Positions 9,961-18,905 of a stretch of 64,000 bases of DNA are shown here, piece after piece. The notes beneath the pieces are model-generated. The model worked only from the letters and a program-made list of their open reading frames with translations, ran no database searches and was not told the origin of the DNA. Source of the stretch: an uncultured Flavobacteriaceae bacterium (GTDB lineage: Bacteria; Bacteroidota; Bacteroidia; Flavobacteriales; Flavobacteriaceae); assembly GCA_947500585.1 (NCBI GenBank), contig CANMSN010000006.1, positions 113,540 through 177,539 on the forward strand. Reading direction: 5' to 3'. The position numbers and the translations under genes were made by a program. The first letter of the stretch is position 1; each line of letters opens with the position of its first letter.

Positions 9961-10683
9961 ATGCACAATACGGTTGTTATTATACCTACATATAACGAAA
10001 TTGATAATATAGAAGCAATTATCAAGACCGTTTTTTCAAAATCAGATGCTATTCATGTCTTAATTGTTGATGATAATTCTCCAGATTTAACCGCTTTAAA
10101 AGTAAAAGAACTTCAGAAAGATTTTTCTAATCGCCTGTTTTTGGAAGTACGTAAAGAAAAATCTGGATTGGGTACTGCCTATATTCATGGTTTTAAATGG
10201 TGTTTAAACAAAAAGTATGATTATATTTTTGAAATGGATGCTGATTTCTCGCATAACCCAAACGACTTAATAAAATTGTACAATGCTTGCCATGTTGATG
10301 GTGCAGATTTGTCCATTGGTTCTCGCTATGTTAAAGGTGTGAATGTTGTTAATTGGCCTATGAGTCGTGTGCTCATGTCTTATTTAGCATCAAAATATGT
10401 GCGCGTAATTACAGGTATGAAAATACACGATACAACAGCCGGTTTTGTTTGCTATAAGCGTCATGTTTTAGAGACTATAGATTTAAATAAAATTAAATTT
10501 ATAGGTTATGCATTTCAAATAGAAATGAAATTTAAAGCCTATATAAAGGACTTCAAAATTACTGAAGTACCAGTAATATTTACAGATAGAACAAAAGGAG
10601 AGTCTAAATTAAGTTCTGGAATAATTTCTGAAGCAATTTTTGGAGTTATTTCAATGAAACTTAAAAGTCTTTTTAAAAAATAG
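9961..10683 (+). CDS. Polyprenol monophosphomannose synthase (GT2 family)
   Basis: Predicted to transfer mannose from GDP-mannose to a polyprenyl phosphate at the inner face of the cytoplasmic membrane, giving the donor for extracytoplasmic mannosylation. The 240-residue GT-A fold shows VVIIPTYNEIDNIEAII at the N-terminus, VDDNSPD (about 36-42), the metal-binding EMDADFSHNP (about 92-101) and GSRYVKGVNVVNWP (about 120). FTDRTKGESKLS near the C-terminus also fits. There is no C-terminal membrane domain, so it is the short DPM1-like type. It is the first gene of an operon with dihydroorotase 6 bases downstream. The exact sugar is assigned by family only. Confidence 0.88.
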   Translation: MHNTVVIIPTYNEIDNIEAIIKTVFSKSDAIHVLIVDDNSPDLTALKVKELQKDFSNRLFLEVRKEKSGLGTAYIHGFKWCLNKKYDYIFEMDADFSHNPNDLIKLYNACHVDGADLSIGSRYVKGVNVVNWPMSRVLMSYLASKYVRVITGMKIHDTTAGFVCYKRHVLETIDLNKIKFIGYAFQIEMKFKAYIKDFKITEVPVIFTDRTKGESKLSSGIISEAIFGVISMKLKSLFKK

Positions 10684-10689
10684 CTGATA

Positions 10690-12036
10690 ATGAAAGAGAA
10701 AACCATACTTATAAAAAATGCCAACATTGTAAATGAAGGCAAAATTTTTAAAGGCGATATATTAATTGAGGGTGAATATATTAAAGAAATTAACGATTCA
10801 ATAAGTGCTAAATCGTCAGATGTACATGTGGTTGATGCTGAAGGAAAATATATTTTACCTGGAGCTATTGATGATCAAGTGCATTTCAGAGAGCCTGGTT
10901 TAACGCATAAAGCAAATATTGCAACAGAATCGAAGGCTGCTATTGCGGGTGGTATTACGTCTTTTATTGAAATGCCAAATACCAACCCACAAACAACAAC
11001 TGTAGAAAAACTAGAAGAAAAATTTGAAATTGCTGCGCAATCATCATCTGCGAATTATTCATTTATGTTTGGTGGCACCAATGATAATTTAGAAGAAATT
11101 TTAAAAGTAGATTCTAAAACGGTTGCAGGATTAAAACTGTTTTTGGGTTCTTCAACAGGGAATATGCTAGTTGATGATCCTAAGGTTTTAGAGAAAATTT
11201 TTAAAAGTACAGATATGGTTATTTCTGTACATTGTGAAGATGAGGCGACTATTAAAAAGAATTTTCAAGAACATTTAGAAAAATTTGGCGACGATATTCC
11301 TATAAAGTATCATCCCATTATTAGAAGTGAAGAAGCGTGTTATTTATCATCTTCAAAAGCTATCGAATTAGCAAAAAAAACGGGTGCTAGATTGCATGTT
11401 TTTCATCTATCTACAGGAAAAGAAACAAATCTATTTACAAATAAAATTCCTCTAAAGGACAAAAAAATTACAGCTGAGGTATGTATTCACCATCTATGGT
11501 TTAATGATGATGATTATGATAAAAAGGGTACACTAATAAAATGGAACCCTGCTGTAAAAACTGAAAAAGATAGAGTGGAATTATGGGAAGCTTTGTTAGA
11601 TGATAGAATAGACGTTATAGCCACAGACCATGCGCCGCATACTATAGAAGAGAAAAATAACGTTTATACTAGTGCGCCTTCTGGTGGGCCTTTGGTACAA
11701 CACGCATTACCAGCTATGTTAGAAATGCATCATAAAGGCAAGATTTCAATTGAAAAGATTGTTGAAAAAATGTGTCATAACCCTGCTATATTATTTCAAG
11801 TTGAGAAAAGAGGCTATATTAAGGAAGGCTATTTTGCAGATTTAGTTTTGGTAGATTTAAATAACCCGTGGACGGTTAATAAAGAGAACATTCTGTATAA
11901 ATGTGGATGGTCACCATTTGAAGGTTCTACTTTTAAATCGAGAATTACACACACTTTTTTAAATGGTAGCTTGGTGTATGAAAACGCTAAATTTACTAAT
12001 GTGAAAGCTGCTAAAAGATTAACTTTTAATAGATGA
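10690..12036 (+). CDS. pyrC: Dihydroorotase (class I type)
   Basis: Amidohydrolase that interconverts N-carbamoyl-aspartate and dihydroorotate in pyrimidine synthesis. The 448-residue length fits the class I/allantoinase-like branch. Visible are VHFREPGLTHKA (about residue 65), the probable carboxylated lysine in GLKLFLGSSTGN (about 150), VHCEDE (about 178), HVFHLSTGKE (about 237) and ATDHAPHT (about 313). The first histidine of the usual HxH metal pair is replaced by Gln (DDQVHF). To my knowledge this is a habit of Bacteroidota enzymes. The stop overlaps the next start by 4 bases (ATGA), so translation is probably coupled. Allantoinase or another hydantoinase is a less likely alternative. 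Confidence 0.88.
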   Translation: MKEKTILIKNANIVNEGKIFKGDILIEGEYIKEINDSISAKSSDVHVVDAEGKYILPGAIDDQVHFREPGLTHKANIATESKAAIAGGITSFIEMPNTNPQTTTVEKLEEKFEIAAQSSSANYSFMFGGTNDNLEEILKVDSKTVAGLKLFLGSSTGNMLVDDPKVLEKIFKSTDMVISVHCEDEATIKKNFQEHLEKFGDDIPIKYHPIIRSEEACYLSSSKAIELAKKTGARLHVFHLSTGKETNLFTNKIPLKDKKITAEVCIHHLWFNDDDYDKKGTLIKWNPAVKTEKDRVELWEALLDDRIDVIATDHAPHTIEEKNNVYTSAPSGGPLVQHALPAMLEMHHKGKISIEKIVEKMCHNPAILFQVEKRGYIKEGYFADLVLVDLNNPWTVNKENILYKCGWSPFEGSTFKSRITHTFLNGSLVYENAKFTNVKAAKRLTFNR

Positions 12037-12599
12037 TTTTAAAACGATTAACATTATATCTAGGAATGGTTTTATTGGTTACAGCATGTTATCAATACAA
12101 CAAACCTGACAAGCCGAAGAATTTAATTTCTAAGAAAAAAATGGTTGATGTTTTAATTGATATTAAATTAATTTCTTCAGCTAATGGCGTCAATAAAAAA
12201 ATCTTGGAAAACCATGGTATTAATTCTGAATCTTACATTTTTAAAAAACACGATATAGATAGTTTACAATTCGCCTTAAGCAATGAGTATTATGCCTTTA
12301 GTATTAAAGAGTATGAAGAGATTTATGCCAATGTTAAAGATAGTTTGGAGCAACTTAAAATTTTTTATAAAGAATTAGATTTAAAAGAAGAGGCTGAAGC
12401 TAAGGCGCAAAAAAAGAAAGATTCTATTAGTAAAGCTTTGTTATTTAAGGGAAAAGACTCTTTAGAAATTATCAAAATTAAAGATTCATTAAAAATGATA
12501 ACAAAAAAAGATTCTTTAACTAAAACTCTTTTTCCAAAAGAGCTTAAAGCTGTAGAAGGTCTTATTTCACCTGTTTCAGATACAGATTCCCAACCTTAA
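12033..12599 (+). CDS. DUF4296 lipoprotein
   Basis: The 188-residue protein has a lipoprotein signal peptide ending in VTAC (Cys at about residue 19). A DUF4296-like region follows (about 33-115: KKKMVDVLIDIKLISSANG and SLQFALSNEYYAFSIKEYEEIY). The C-terminal tail is Lys/Asp/Ser-rich with repeated KDSL motifs. DUF4296 proteins are known only in Bacteroidota and have no assigned function. It overlaps the dihydroorotase gene by 4 bases, so it belongs to that operon. Its 3' end overlaps the convergent epimerase gene by 38 bases. Confidence 0.82.
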   Translation: MILKRLTLYLGMVLLVTACYQYNKPDKPKNLISKKKMVDVLIDIKLISSANGVNKKILENHGINSESYIFKKHDIDSLQFALSNEYYAFSIKEYEEIYANVKDSLEQLKIFYKELDLKEEAEAKAQKKKDSISKALLFKGKDSLEIIKIKDSLKMITKKDSLTKTLFPKELKAVEGLISPVSDTDSQP

Positions 12600-13572
12600 T
12601 AATACTTGTGTTTATATCTTTAAACGTATAATTAAGTTCATTTTTTACCTTATCGCTATTGTAATTTGTTTCAGAAGTTAGCGAATTAACTATTTGCTTA
12701 GTCAACTGTCTGCGTTTACCAGTAATTTTATGTTTTAACCAGTCTAATCTCCAAGCAAACTGTAAAAGCTTATTTGATGCTACTTTTTTTGGAATAGTAC
12801 TATTTACAGATTTGGCTAAAGTTTGCAAAAACTGTTTATAAGTCCAGTTTTCGGCTACTAGAATAAAACGCTCGTTTTTAATATCACTTTTTAAAAGGGT
12901 TATCATAATTGAAATAACATCTTCAATATAAACAATTCCAATAGTTCCAGAGGTATAATATTTTAAATCTTTATGAGCTTTTTTAAATAAACTACCGCTA
13001 CCATAACGCCAAATACCAGCACCTAAAATAACACCCGGATTTACAATAACAGCATCTAATCCTTCTTGCGTTGCACGCCAAACTTCCATTTCTGCACCAT
13101 ATTTTGTAATAGCATAAACACTATTGTCTGCCTCAGGATTCCAATCTGTTTTTTCAGTAATAGGCGTATTATTTAAAGTGTTTCCAATAGTTGCTATAGA
13201 GCTAACGTAACATAATTTTTTAATAGTATTGGATATGCACAGATTTACAATATTAGCTGTACCTTCAATATTGGTGCGCCGTAAGATTTTATATTTATCG
13301 GGTTCAAAAGATACAAATGCGGCACAATGGTAAACATAAGTAATATCCTTAAATGCTTCAGTTAAAGCAGGAATATCTAAAATATCAGCTTGTACCCATT
13401 CAATAGAATCATAAAGATTTTTGTAGTTATCTGTATAAGTAGAAAACACGTTTTTTACATGTTCCAGTTTCTGCTCATTTCTATAAATAGCTCTTACTTT
13501 TTCATTGCTACTGGTCAACTTATAAAGTAAATGTGCGCCTACTAAACCTGTACTTCCTGTTACTAAAATCAT
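12562..13572 (-). CDS. NAD-dependent epimerase/dehydratase (extended SDR)
   Basis: Rossmann-fold enzyme of 336 residues with the dinucleotide motif VTGSTGLVGAHLL at the N-terminus, HCAAFVSF (about 87) and CYVSSIATIG (about 118). The catalytic YxxxK is YAITK (about 153-157). The substrate is unknown; similar proteins are annotated as nucleoside-diphosphate-sugar epimerases or dihydroflavonol-reductase-like enzymes. It is transcribed alone on the minus strand, convergent with and overlapping the DUF4296 gene, and divergent from tyrS. Confidence 0.85.
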   Translation of the reverse strand: MILVTGSTGLVGAHLLYKLTSSNEKVRAIYRNEQKLEHVKNVFSTYTDNYKNLYDSIEWVQADILDIPALTEAFKDITYVYHCAAFVSFEPDKYKILRRTNIEGTANIVNLCISNTIKKLCYVSSIATIGNTLNNTPITEKTDWNPEADNSVYAITKYGAEMEVWRATQEGLDAVIVNPGVILGAGIWRYGSGSLFKKAHKDLKYYTSGTIGIVYIEDVISIMITLLKSDIKNERFILVAENWTYKQFLQTLAKSVNSTIPKKVASNKLLQFAWRLDWLKHKITGKRRQLTKQIVNSLTSETNYNSDKVKNELNYTFKDINTSIIKVGNLYLKQVK

Positions 13573-13625
13573 TTAACTAAAGTAAAGAATTATTCAGAAT
13601 AGATGAGTAATTCTATACGTATTTT

Positions 13626-13633
13626 TATATTTG
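13626..13633 (+). promoter_or_regulatory. -7 box of tyrS
   Basis: TATATTTG fits TAnnTTTG and lies 26 bases upstream of the tyrS ATG at 13660. Confidence 0.5.
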
Positions 13634-13659
13634 CCAAAGATTATTAAAATACATTTATA

Positions 13660-14955
13660 ATGATAAAGAATTTTGTTGAAGAACTAACTTGGCGAGGTAT
13701 GATACATACCGTTATGCCAGGAGCAGAAGCACATTTAATGGAAAGCATGCGAAGTGCTTATGTTGGTTTCGATCCTACAGCAGATTCTTTACATATTGGA
13801 AATTTAGTTCCTATAATGTTATTGGCTCATTATCAGCGATGTGGGCACAGACCAGTGGCTTTAGTTGGAGGTGCAACGGGTATGATTGGAGATCCATCAG
13901 GGAAATCAAACGAGCGTAATTTATTAGATGAAAAAACGTTACGACATAATCAAGAGGCTATAAAAAATCAGTTAGCACATTTTTTAGATTTTGAAAGTGA
14001 TGCTGAAAATGCGGCTGTTTTAGTTAATAATTATGATTGGATGAAAGATTTTTCATTTCTTGAATTTATTCGTGATGTTGGCAAACATATTACCGTAAAT
14101 TATATGATGGCGAAAGATTCTGTTAAGAATAGAATTTCGTCAGAGTCATCAGAAGGCATGAGTTTTACTGAGTTTACCTATCAATTAGTACAAGGTTACG
14201 ATTTTCTCCATTTATATAAAGAAAAAGACTGCACAATTCAAATGGGCGGAAGTGACCAATGGGGAAATATCACCACGGGCACCGAATTAATTAGACGTAT
14301 TGACAGCGGAAAAGGCTATGCAATTACGTGTCCGTTAATTACAAAATCTGACGGTTCAAAATTTGGAAAGTCTGAAGGTGGTAATATATGGTTAGATCCT
14401 AATAGAACATCGCCTTATAAATTTTACCAATATTGGTTAAACAGTAGTGATGAAGATGCCGAAAAGTATATTAAAATTTTCACTTTTTTAGCTGAAGATG
14501 AAATTAATGATTTGATAAAAGAACATCAAGAAGCACCTCATTTACGTGTTTTGCAAAAGCGTTTAGCAGAAGAAATTACTACAATGGTACATTCTAAAGC
14601 CGATTTAGACAATGCGATAAAAGCAAGTAATATACTATTTGGAAAATCTACTAGTGAAGATTTAAAACAACTTAATGAACAAACTTTTTTAGATGTTTTT
14701 GATGGTGTTCCTCAAACTGAAATAGCAAAATCTGATATTGAAAACGGACTAGATATTATTGCAGCATTAGCTGAAAAGGGCCAATTTTTAAAATCTAATG
14801 GTGAAGCAAGACGCGCTTTAAAAGAAAATTCAATTTCTGTAAACAAAGAAAAAGTAAAAGAGGATTATACCATTACTACAAAAGATTTAATTAATAATAA
14901 GTTTGTATTACTACAACGTGGCAAAAAAAATTATTTTGTACTGCAAATCACTTAA
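13660..14955 (+). CDS. tyrS: Tyrosyl-tRNA synthetase
   Basis: Class Ic synthetase that charges tRNA-Tyr. The Rossmann catalytic domain carries [15 protein letters not shown] (HIGH motif as HIGN, about residue 46), [14 protein letters not shown] (about 70), [14 protein letters not shown] (about 196) and the KMSKS equivalent KFGKS (about 234-238). The C-terminus contains an S4-like RNA-binding domain ([18 protein letters not shown]). The 431-residue length is normal. It has its own -7 box and a strong terminator, so it is probably monocistronic. Confidence 0.98.
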   Translation: MIKNFVEELTWRGMIHTVMPGAEAHLMESMRSAYVGFDPTADSLHIGNLVPIMLLAHYQRCGHRPVALVGGATGMIGDPSGKSNERNLLDEKTLRHNQEAIKNQLAHFLDFESDAENAAVLVNNYDWMKDFSFLEFIRDVGKHITVNYMMAKDSVKNRISSESSEGMSFTEFTYQLVQGYDFLHLYKEKDCTIQMGGSDQWGNITTGTELIRRIDSGKGYAITCPLITKSDGSKFGKSEGGNIWLDPNRTSPYKFYQYWLNSSDEDAEKYIKIFTFLAEDEINDLIKEHQEAPHLRVLQKRLAEEITTMVHSKADLDNAIKASNILFGKSTSEDLKQLNEQTFLDVFDGVPQTEIAKSDIENGLDIIAALAEKGQFLKSNGEARRALKENSISVNKEKVKEDYTITTKDLINNKFVLLQRGKKNYFVLQIT

Positions 14956-14963
14956 AAAATAAT

Positions 14964-14989
14964 AAAGCCCGATTGAGAAATCGGGCTTT
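14964..14989 (+). terminator. Rho-independent terminator after tyrS
   Basis: The 11-bp perfect stem AAAGCCCGATT (14964-14974) / AATCGGGCTTT (14979-14989) has a 4-base loop and lies 9 bases after the stop. It is followed by an A/T-rich run. Confidence 0.88.
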
Positions 14990-15080
14990 AAAAATAACCA
15001 ATCAACTAAAAAATTAATCTTTCTTTTTCTTAGCTAGACTTTTTGTCGTAAATAATTTCTAAATCTTACATTGAGTAAAA

Positions 15081-15527
15081 CTATTTTTTAAACTTTATTC
15101 TTTTCCAATTTTCATCTGCTTTTTCTTGTAATACGTTTTCATTTTCTTTTTGCCATAATTCTAACGTATTAGTTCCCCATGCGTTGTAAAATAGATAAAG
15201 CTTTCCGTTTTCAATTAAATAAGTTTCAGGATTAATGGATACTTTACTACTTTTTAAAGCAACGGCATAAGCACAATAACCACCATATTGAGGAACATAT
15301 TTTTCTGGGTTATTTTTAAAAGTATTAAGATTTTCTTTTGATGAAAACTTATAATTTACCCCATCATATTTGATGATGAATGCTTTGTCACCTGCTTTTG
15401 CTTTGTTACTAAAATAGGAAACAACATCATAACCATTAGCCGCAAACCCTTTTTTAGTATTGTAATCAATAGTTTGAGCAAATGATGATGTAAAACAAAG
15501 TAGAAATAATATAATTGAAATTTTCAT
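15081..15527 (-). CDS. Secreted YHS domain protein
   Basis: The 148-residue protein has a signal peptide (MKISIILFLLCFTSSFAQ). A YHS domain (about 25-85) follows, with NGYDVVSYF, the FSSKENLNTFKNNPEKYVPQYGGYCAY region (described in parts) and a single conserved Cys in GGYC. YHS domains occur in metal-related proteins, and this short secreted form is common in Flavobacteriia. A periplasmic role is likely and the ligand is unknown. It is the last gene of a minus-strand pair with the LuxE-like gene, 45 bases apart. Confidence 0.85.
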   Translation of the reverse strand: MKISIILFLLCFTSSFAQTIDYNTKKGFAANGYDVVSYFSNKAKAGDKAFIIKYDGVNYKFSSKENLNTFKNNPEKYVPQYGGYCAYAVALKSSKVSINPETYLIENGKLYLFYNAWGTNTLELWQKENENVLQEKADENWKRIKFKK

Positions 15528-15572
15528 AAAATATATTTAATACTAAGTCGCAGAATGGCAAATAACTTACTA

Positions 15573-16553
15573 TTAAAGCACCATTAAGTTACAGCCCCTA
15601 ATGTCTGAATTATCAAAACGACCAATAATTTCAAACGATCCATTTTCATTTACACGACCTAAATCTTGAGTTGCTATAAAAGAACAAGAATTAATATTAG
15701 CTAAATCTATCACATTTATACCTCCAGCTTTTTTAGAATTATTTAAAGTTAAAGCATCCTCTGTATCCCTGGTTAAAATTTTCATCCAAGGTGGACAATT
15801 AAAAATACCATTTCCTTTAGAGTATGCCTGACTTAAAAGTTCGGTCATACCATATTCGCTGTGAATGGTTTTAACACCAAAACCAGCTTTCAATTGTTTA
15901 TGAAGTTCTTCTCGTATTAATTCTTTTCTGCGCCCTTTCATACCTCCTGTTTCCATAACAATGGTGTTTTTTAACTTGAATTGATAGGTTTCTGCCAAAT
16001 CTAAAAGTGCAAAAGAAACTCCAATAAGAAGCACTTTTTTACCTTCAGAATCAAGCTTAATAAGTTGCGTTTTTAATTCTGAAATATTATCTAAATAAAA
16101 CCCACTTTCTTTATGGCTAGATTGTGAAATCATGTTATCAACCATATAAATTAATGATGACCCTTCTCGCTCTAAATATGAAGGCAATAAGGCAAGAATA
16201 ATATAATCTTCAATATTCCCATAAAACTGTTCAAAGCCTTTAGTGAAACTTTGTTTGTAAATTTCTAAATCAGTAACATGGTGTTTACTAGTAATACTTC
16301 CAGTAGTTCCAGAACTTGAAAATGTAGTCTTAATGGTGTTTTTAGAACTTAATATTTGATGTGTTTTAAAAAATTGAATGGGCAAAAATGGAATATCTTT
16401 TATGGTTTTAATACCGCTAGGGTGTTTATATAGTAAATCGCAAAATGATCTATATACTTGATTGTTTTCAAATTGAAATTTAAAAATTTGTAAGGCCAAA
16501 TCTTCAAATTCAGCTTGTGTTTTTATATTAAAAATGGAATTTATATTTATCAT
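15573..16553 (-). CDS. LuxE-type acyl-protein synthetase
   Basis: ATP-dependent acyl-activating enzyme related to the LuxE subunit of fatty acid reductase. The AMP-binding loop FSSSGTTGS is at about residue 75 and a second ANL-type motif HSEYGMTELLSQAY at about 222. There are no luxCDAB genes nearby, so a role in bioluminescence is not implied. Bacteroidota relatives usually occur alone and may load an acyl group onto a carrier protein or enzyme. I chose ATG 16553 (MININSIFN) rather than a frame reaching 16589 because the first 12 residues of the longer form look non-coding. The mature length is 326 residues. Confidence 0.8.
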   Translation of the reverse strand: MININSIFNIKTQAEFEDLALQIFKFQFENNQVYRSFCDLLYKHPSGIKTIKDIPFLPIQFFKTHQILSSKNTIKTTFSSSGTTGSITSKHHVTDLEIYKQSFTKGFEQFYGNIEDYIILALLPSYLEREGSSLIYMVDNMISQSSHKESGFYLDNISELKTQLIKLDSEGKKVLLIGVSFALLDLAETYQFKLKNTIVMETGGMKGRRKELIREELHKQLKAGFGVKTIHSEYGMTELLSQAYSKGNGIFNCPPWMKILTRDTEDALTLNNSKKAGGINVIDLANINSCSFIATQDLGRVNENGSFEIIGRFDNSDIRGCNLMVL

Positions 16554-16612
16554 CAAAAGGTTGTCAGTTCGAGTGTCCCAATTTTGCATCGGGATGTAAT
16601 GAGAACAAAAGA

Positions 16613-16620
16613 CAAAAGTA
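16613..16620 (-). promoter_or_regulatory. -7 box of the LuxE-type gene
   Basis: TACTTTTG on the minus strand fits TAnnTTTG. It lies 60 bases upstream of the chosen ATG and just beyond the terminator of the preceding T9SS gene. Confidence 0.4.
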
Positions 16621-16630
16621 TATAAAATAA

Positions 16631-16657
16631 AAAAGCGTTGCTATTAGCAACGCTTTT
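16631..16657 (-). terminator. Rho-independent terminator after the T9SS cargo gene
   Basis: The 12-bp perfect stem AAAAGCGTTGCT (16631-16642) / AGCAACGCTTTT (16646-16657) has a 3-base loop and T/A runs on both sides. It lies about 20 bases after the stop at 16678. Confidence 0.88.
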
Positions 16658-16677
16658 TTATAACAAGATCAGTAAAT

Positions 16678-17571
16678 TTATCTTATTACTAATTTTTTTG
16701 TAGTTACAGCATCTGCTTCGGTAGCTTTCATAATATAAACGCCAGATTTAAGGTTCGAAACATCTAATCTATTATTGCTTAATGTTTCATTTATAACTTG
16801 TTTTCCTAAAACATCAAAAACAGATACACTAATTTCTGCGTTGTTTCTACTTGAAATATTTACATAACCTAAATCTGTTGGGTTAGGGTACATTTTGAAA
16901 CCTTCAATGATTTTATCATCAGTACTTAAGGAGGCATCATAACTAATAGATAAGTTATCTATAAAAATAGTTTCATCAGATGATGAGCTTGATTGTCTTA
17001 AATTAAACGAGTCAATCGTATCACCAGGACTACCAGTTGAAGTAACTGTATCACTTCCAACTGTAATTGAAGAAATTCCAGTGTTTATATCAAAAGACAA
17101 TACAACAGAAACGACAGCTCCAAAACTAAAATCAGTACTTAGACTAGCATCATTAGTACTAGATGTTGCACTTAAACCTAAAGTATAATCACCGCTTCCT
17201 GTAGGAGCAATTACATCCAAACGAGATCTATAATTAAATTCAGTATCATTAGAAAAATGAGCAAAGTATTCAAAATCAGTTCCAGTTATTGCACCTGGGC
17301 TAGTAACTCTGATATCAAAAGTAGCCGTAATAATTCCAACGGTAAGATCGTCAGCAAATTTTAATTCTCCATCTTCCGAACCACTATCTTGAGTAACAAC
17401 AGCTTCGCCACTAGTGACTAAAAGAGTGCCAGCTGTTCCATCATTAGATGTCCATGACCCATTGCCTACAAGAGCACCATCGGAATAAGTGAAATCATCA
17501 GTTGCAAGTACTTGCCCAAAAGACAAACTCGATATTAAAATTGCAAAAAATAAAAAGTAAAGTTTTTTCAT
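16678..17571 (-). CDS. Secreted protein with type A T9SS sorting domain
   Basis: The 297-residue protein has a signal peptide (MKKLYFLFFAILISSLSFGQ) and a Ser/Thr/Asp/Gly-rich beta-type body (about 25-215) resembling a lectin-like sandwich. The C-terminal type A sorting domain begins at about residue 226 (FKMYPNPTDLGYVNIS) and has VFDVLGKQV and LKSGVYIMKA before the terminal TTKKLVIR. Such proteins cross the outer membrane by the type IX system, which removes the domain and anchors or releases the cargo. The function of the body is unknown. A terminator follows and a hairpin abuts its start codon. Confidence 0.88.
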   Translation of the reverse strand: MKKLYFLFFAILISSLSFGQVLATDDFTYSDGALVGNGSWTSNDGTAGTLLVTSGEAVVTQDSGSEDGELKFADDLTVGIITATFDIRVTSPGAITGTDFEYFAHFSNDTEFNYRSRLDVIAPTGSGDYTLGLSATSSTNDASLSTDFSFGAVVSVVLSFDINTGISSITVGSDTVTSTGSPGDTIDSFNLRQSSSSSDETIFIDNLSISYDASLSTDDKIIEGFKMYPNPTDLGYVNISSRNNAEISVSVFDVLGKQVINETLSNNRLDVSNLKSGVYIMKATEADAVTTKKLVIR

Positions 17572-17577
17572 AAAAAA

Positions 17578-17597
17578 AGGATTAAATAATTAATCCT
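17578..17597 (-). terminator. Hairpin with T run directly before the T9SS gene start
   Basis: The 8-bp stem AGGATTAA (17578-17585) / TTAATCCT (17590-17597) has a 4-base loop. On the minus strand it is followed by a run of Ts that ends at the ATG of the downstream gene. It could terminate the upstream small T9SS gene or act as a leader structure. Confidence 0.45.
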
Positions 17598-17677
17598 CTA
17601 AGTTATATATTTATTTTAAATAAAAATCAGGAATAAAGTTAAAATGTATGTTTTTTTACAATAAAATAAAGTTTTCT

Positions 17678-18022
17678 TTACTTTATTACTAATTTACGCG
17701 TTTCGCTAACATTATTTTCAGTAATCTTTAAAATATAAACACCTTTGCTTAGGTTGGATATATTAAGCTCTTTACCAGTAATAACCGTCGAGAATATTTG
17801 TTTACCTAAAACATTAAAAAAATCAACTTTTTTAGTCATATTACGTTTAGACGTGATATATATAAATGTTTTACCATTAGTAACAGGGTTAGGATAAATA
17901 GATAAATCCTCTATATTTTGTTGTGCCAATTGCCTTCCATTAAAATCATTTTGTGAGAATCCTTGATAGGACATCATGAATGTTAATGAGAAGAGTAAGA
18001 TAAAAAAGTAGTTTTTTGTCAT
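17678..18022 (-). CDS. Minimal T9SS protein: signal peptide plus type A sorting domain
   Basis: At only 114 residues it has a signal peptide (MTKNYFFILLFSLTFMMSYQGFSQ region, about 1-24) and about a dozen linker residues. An entire type A C-terminal sorting domain follows (LSIYPNPVTNGKTFIYI, FFNVLGKQIF, LSKGVYILKI, ending TRKLVIK). There is almost no cargo between them. It could be a real tiny surface peptide, the remnant of a larger cargo gene, or a gene whose cargo was lost by deletion. It lies upstream of another T9SS gene on the same strand. Confidence 0.82.
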   Translation of the reverse strand: MTKNYFFILLFSLTFMMSYQGFSQNDFNGRQLAQQNIEDLSIYPNPVTNGKTFIYITSKRNMTKKVDFFNVLGKQIFSTVITGKELNISNLSKGVYILKITENNVSETRKLVIK

Positions 18023-18224
18023 AATTACAATTTGGTAATATAAAAGTAGTAAATTATAACAAAAGTCATACCAAAAAAATGTTAAAGATTTATGTTGTTT
18101 AACGAAAGGTTAAATACATGTAAGTTGTTTGTTACCTTAATGTTATTTATTTTAGTAATTTGATAAAGCAATATTATTAGTTTTATATTTACTCAAATAA
18201 TAAAGTTTTAGTTTACTTAATTAC

Positions 18225-18905
18225 ATGAAGAAAAAGGATATTAAAATACTATTGGTTGATGATGAACCCGATATTTTAGAAATAGTTGGTTATAATTTAT
18301 CAAATGAAGGCTATCAAGTAATTACTGCTGAGAATGGATCTGAAGGCGTTAAAAAAGCAAAAAAAGAACTTCCTCATTTAATTATATTAGATGTTATGAT
18401 GCCTGAAATGGATGGTATTGAAGCTTGTGAGTTAATTAGAAAAAATCCAGATTTAAAAAACTCAATAATAACATTTTTAACAGCTAGAGGAGAAGATTAT
18501 TCTCAAGTTGCTGGTTTTGATGCTGGAGCTGATGATTACATCACCAAACCAATAAAGCCAAAGGTTTTAGTTAGTAAAGTAAAAGCACTTTTACGACGCT
18601 TTAAAGACGAAGATGTTATTAATAAAGTTAAAATAGGAACTTTAGAAATAAATAGAGACGAATATAAAATCATTTCAAAGGGCAAAGAGATTATACTTCC
18701 AAGAAAAGAATTTGAATTACTATCTTTGCTAGCATCAAAACCTGGTAAAGTATTTAAACGAGATGAAATTCTTGATACCGTTTGGGGAAATGAAGTTGTA
18801 GTTGGTGGTCGTACAATTGATGTACACATAAGAAAACTTCGTGAAAAACTAGGTGATAAAAGTTTTAAAACAGTAAAAGGAGTAGGTTATAAGTTTGTAG
18901 ATTAA
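18225..18905 (+). CDS. OmpR/PhoB-family response regulator
   Basis: The 226-residue two-component regulator has an N-terminal receiver domain with the acidic pair in LLVDDEPDILEIV (about residue 8) and the phosphoacceptor Asp in LIILDVMMPEMDG (about 55). The conserved Lys is in DDYITKPIKPKV (about 106). The C-terminal winged helix (about 130-226) ends with DVHIRKLREKLGDKSFKTVKGVGYKF. It overlaps the kinase start by one base (TAATG), so the pair is co-translated. The arrangement resembles PhoB-PhoR, but no phosphate gene is nearby and the signal is unknown. Confidence 0.94.
   Translation: MKKKDIKILLVDDEPDILEIVGYNLSNEGYQVITAENGSEGVKKAKKELPHLIILDVMMPEMDGIEACELIRKNPDLKNSIITFLTARGEDYSQVAGFDAGADDYITKPIKPKVLVSKVKALLRRFKDEDVINKVKIGTLEINRDEYKIISKGKEIILPRKEFELLSLLASKPGKVFKRDEILDTVWGNEVVVGGRTIDVHIRKLREKLGDKSFKTVKGVGYKFVD

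Noticed and set aside
13689..13919. 76-codon plus-strand frame inside tyrS
   Set aside because: Out of frame with a clearly conserved synthetase; spurious.
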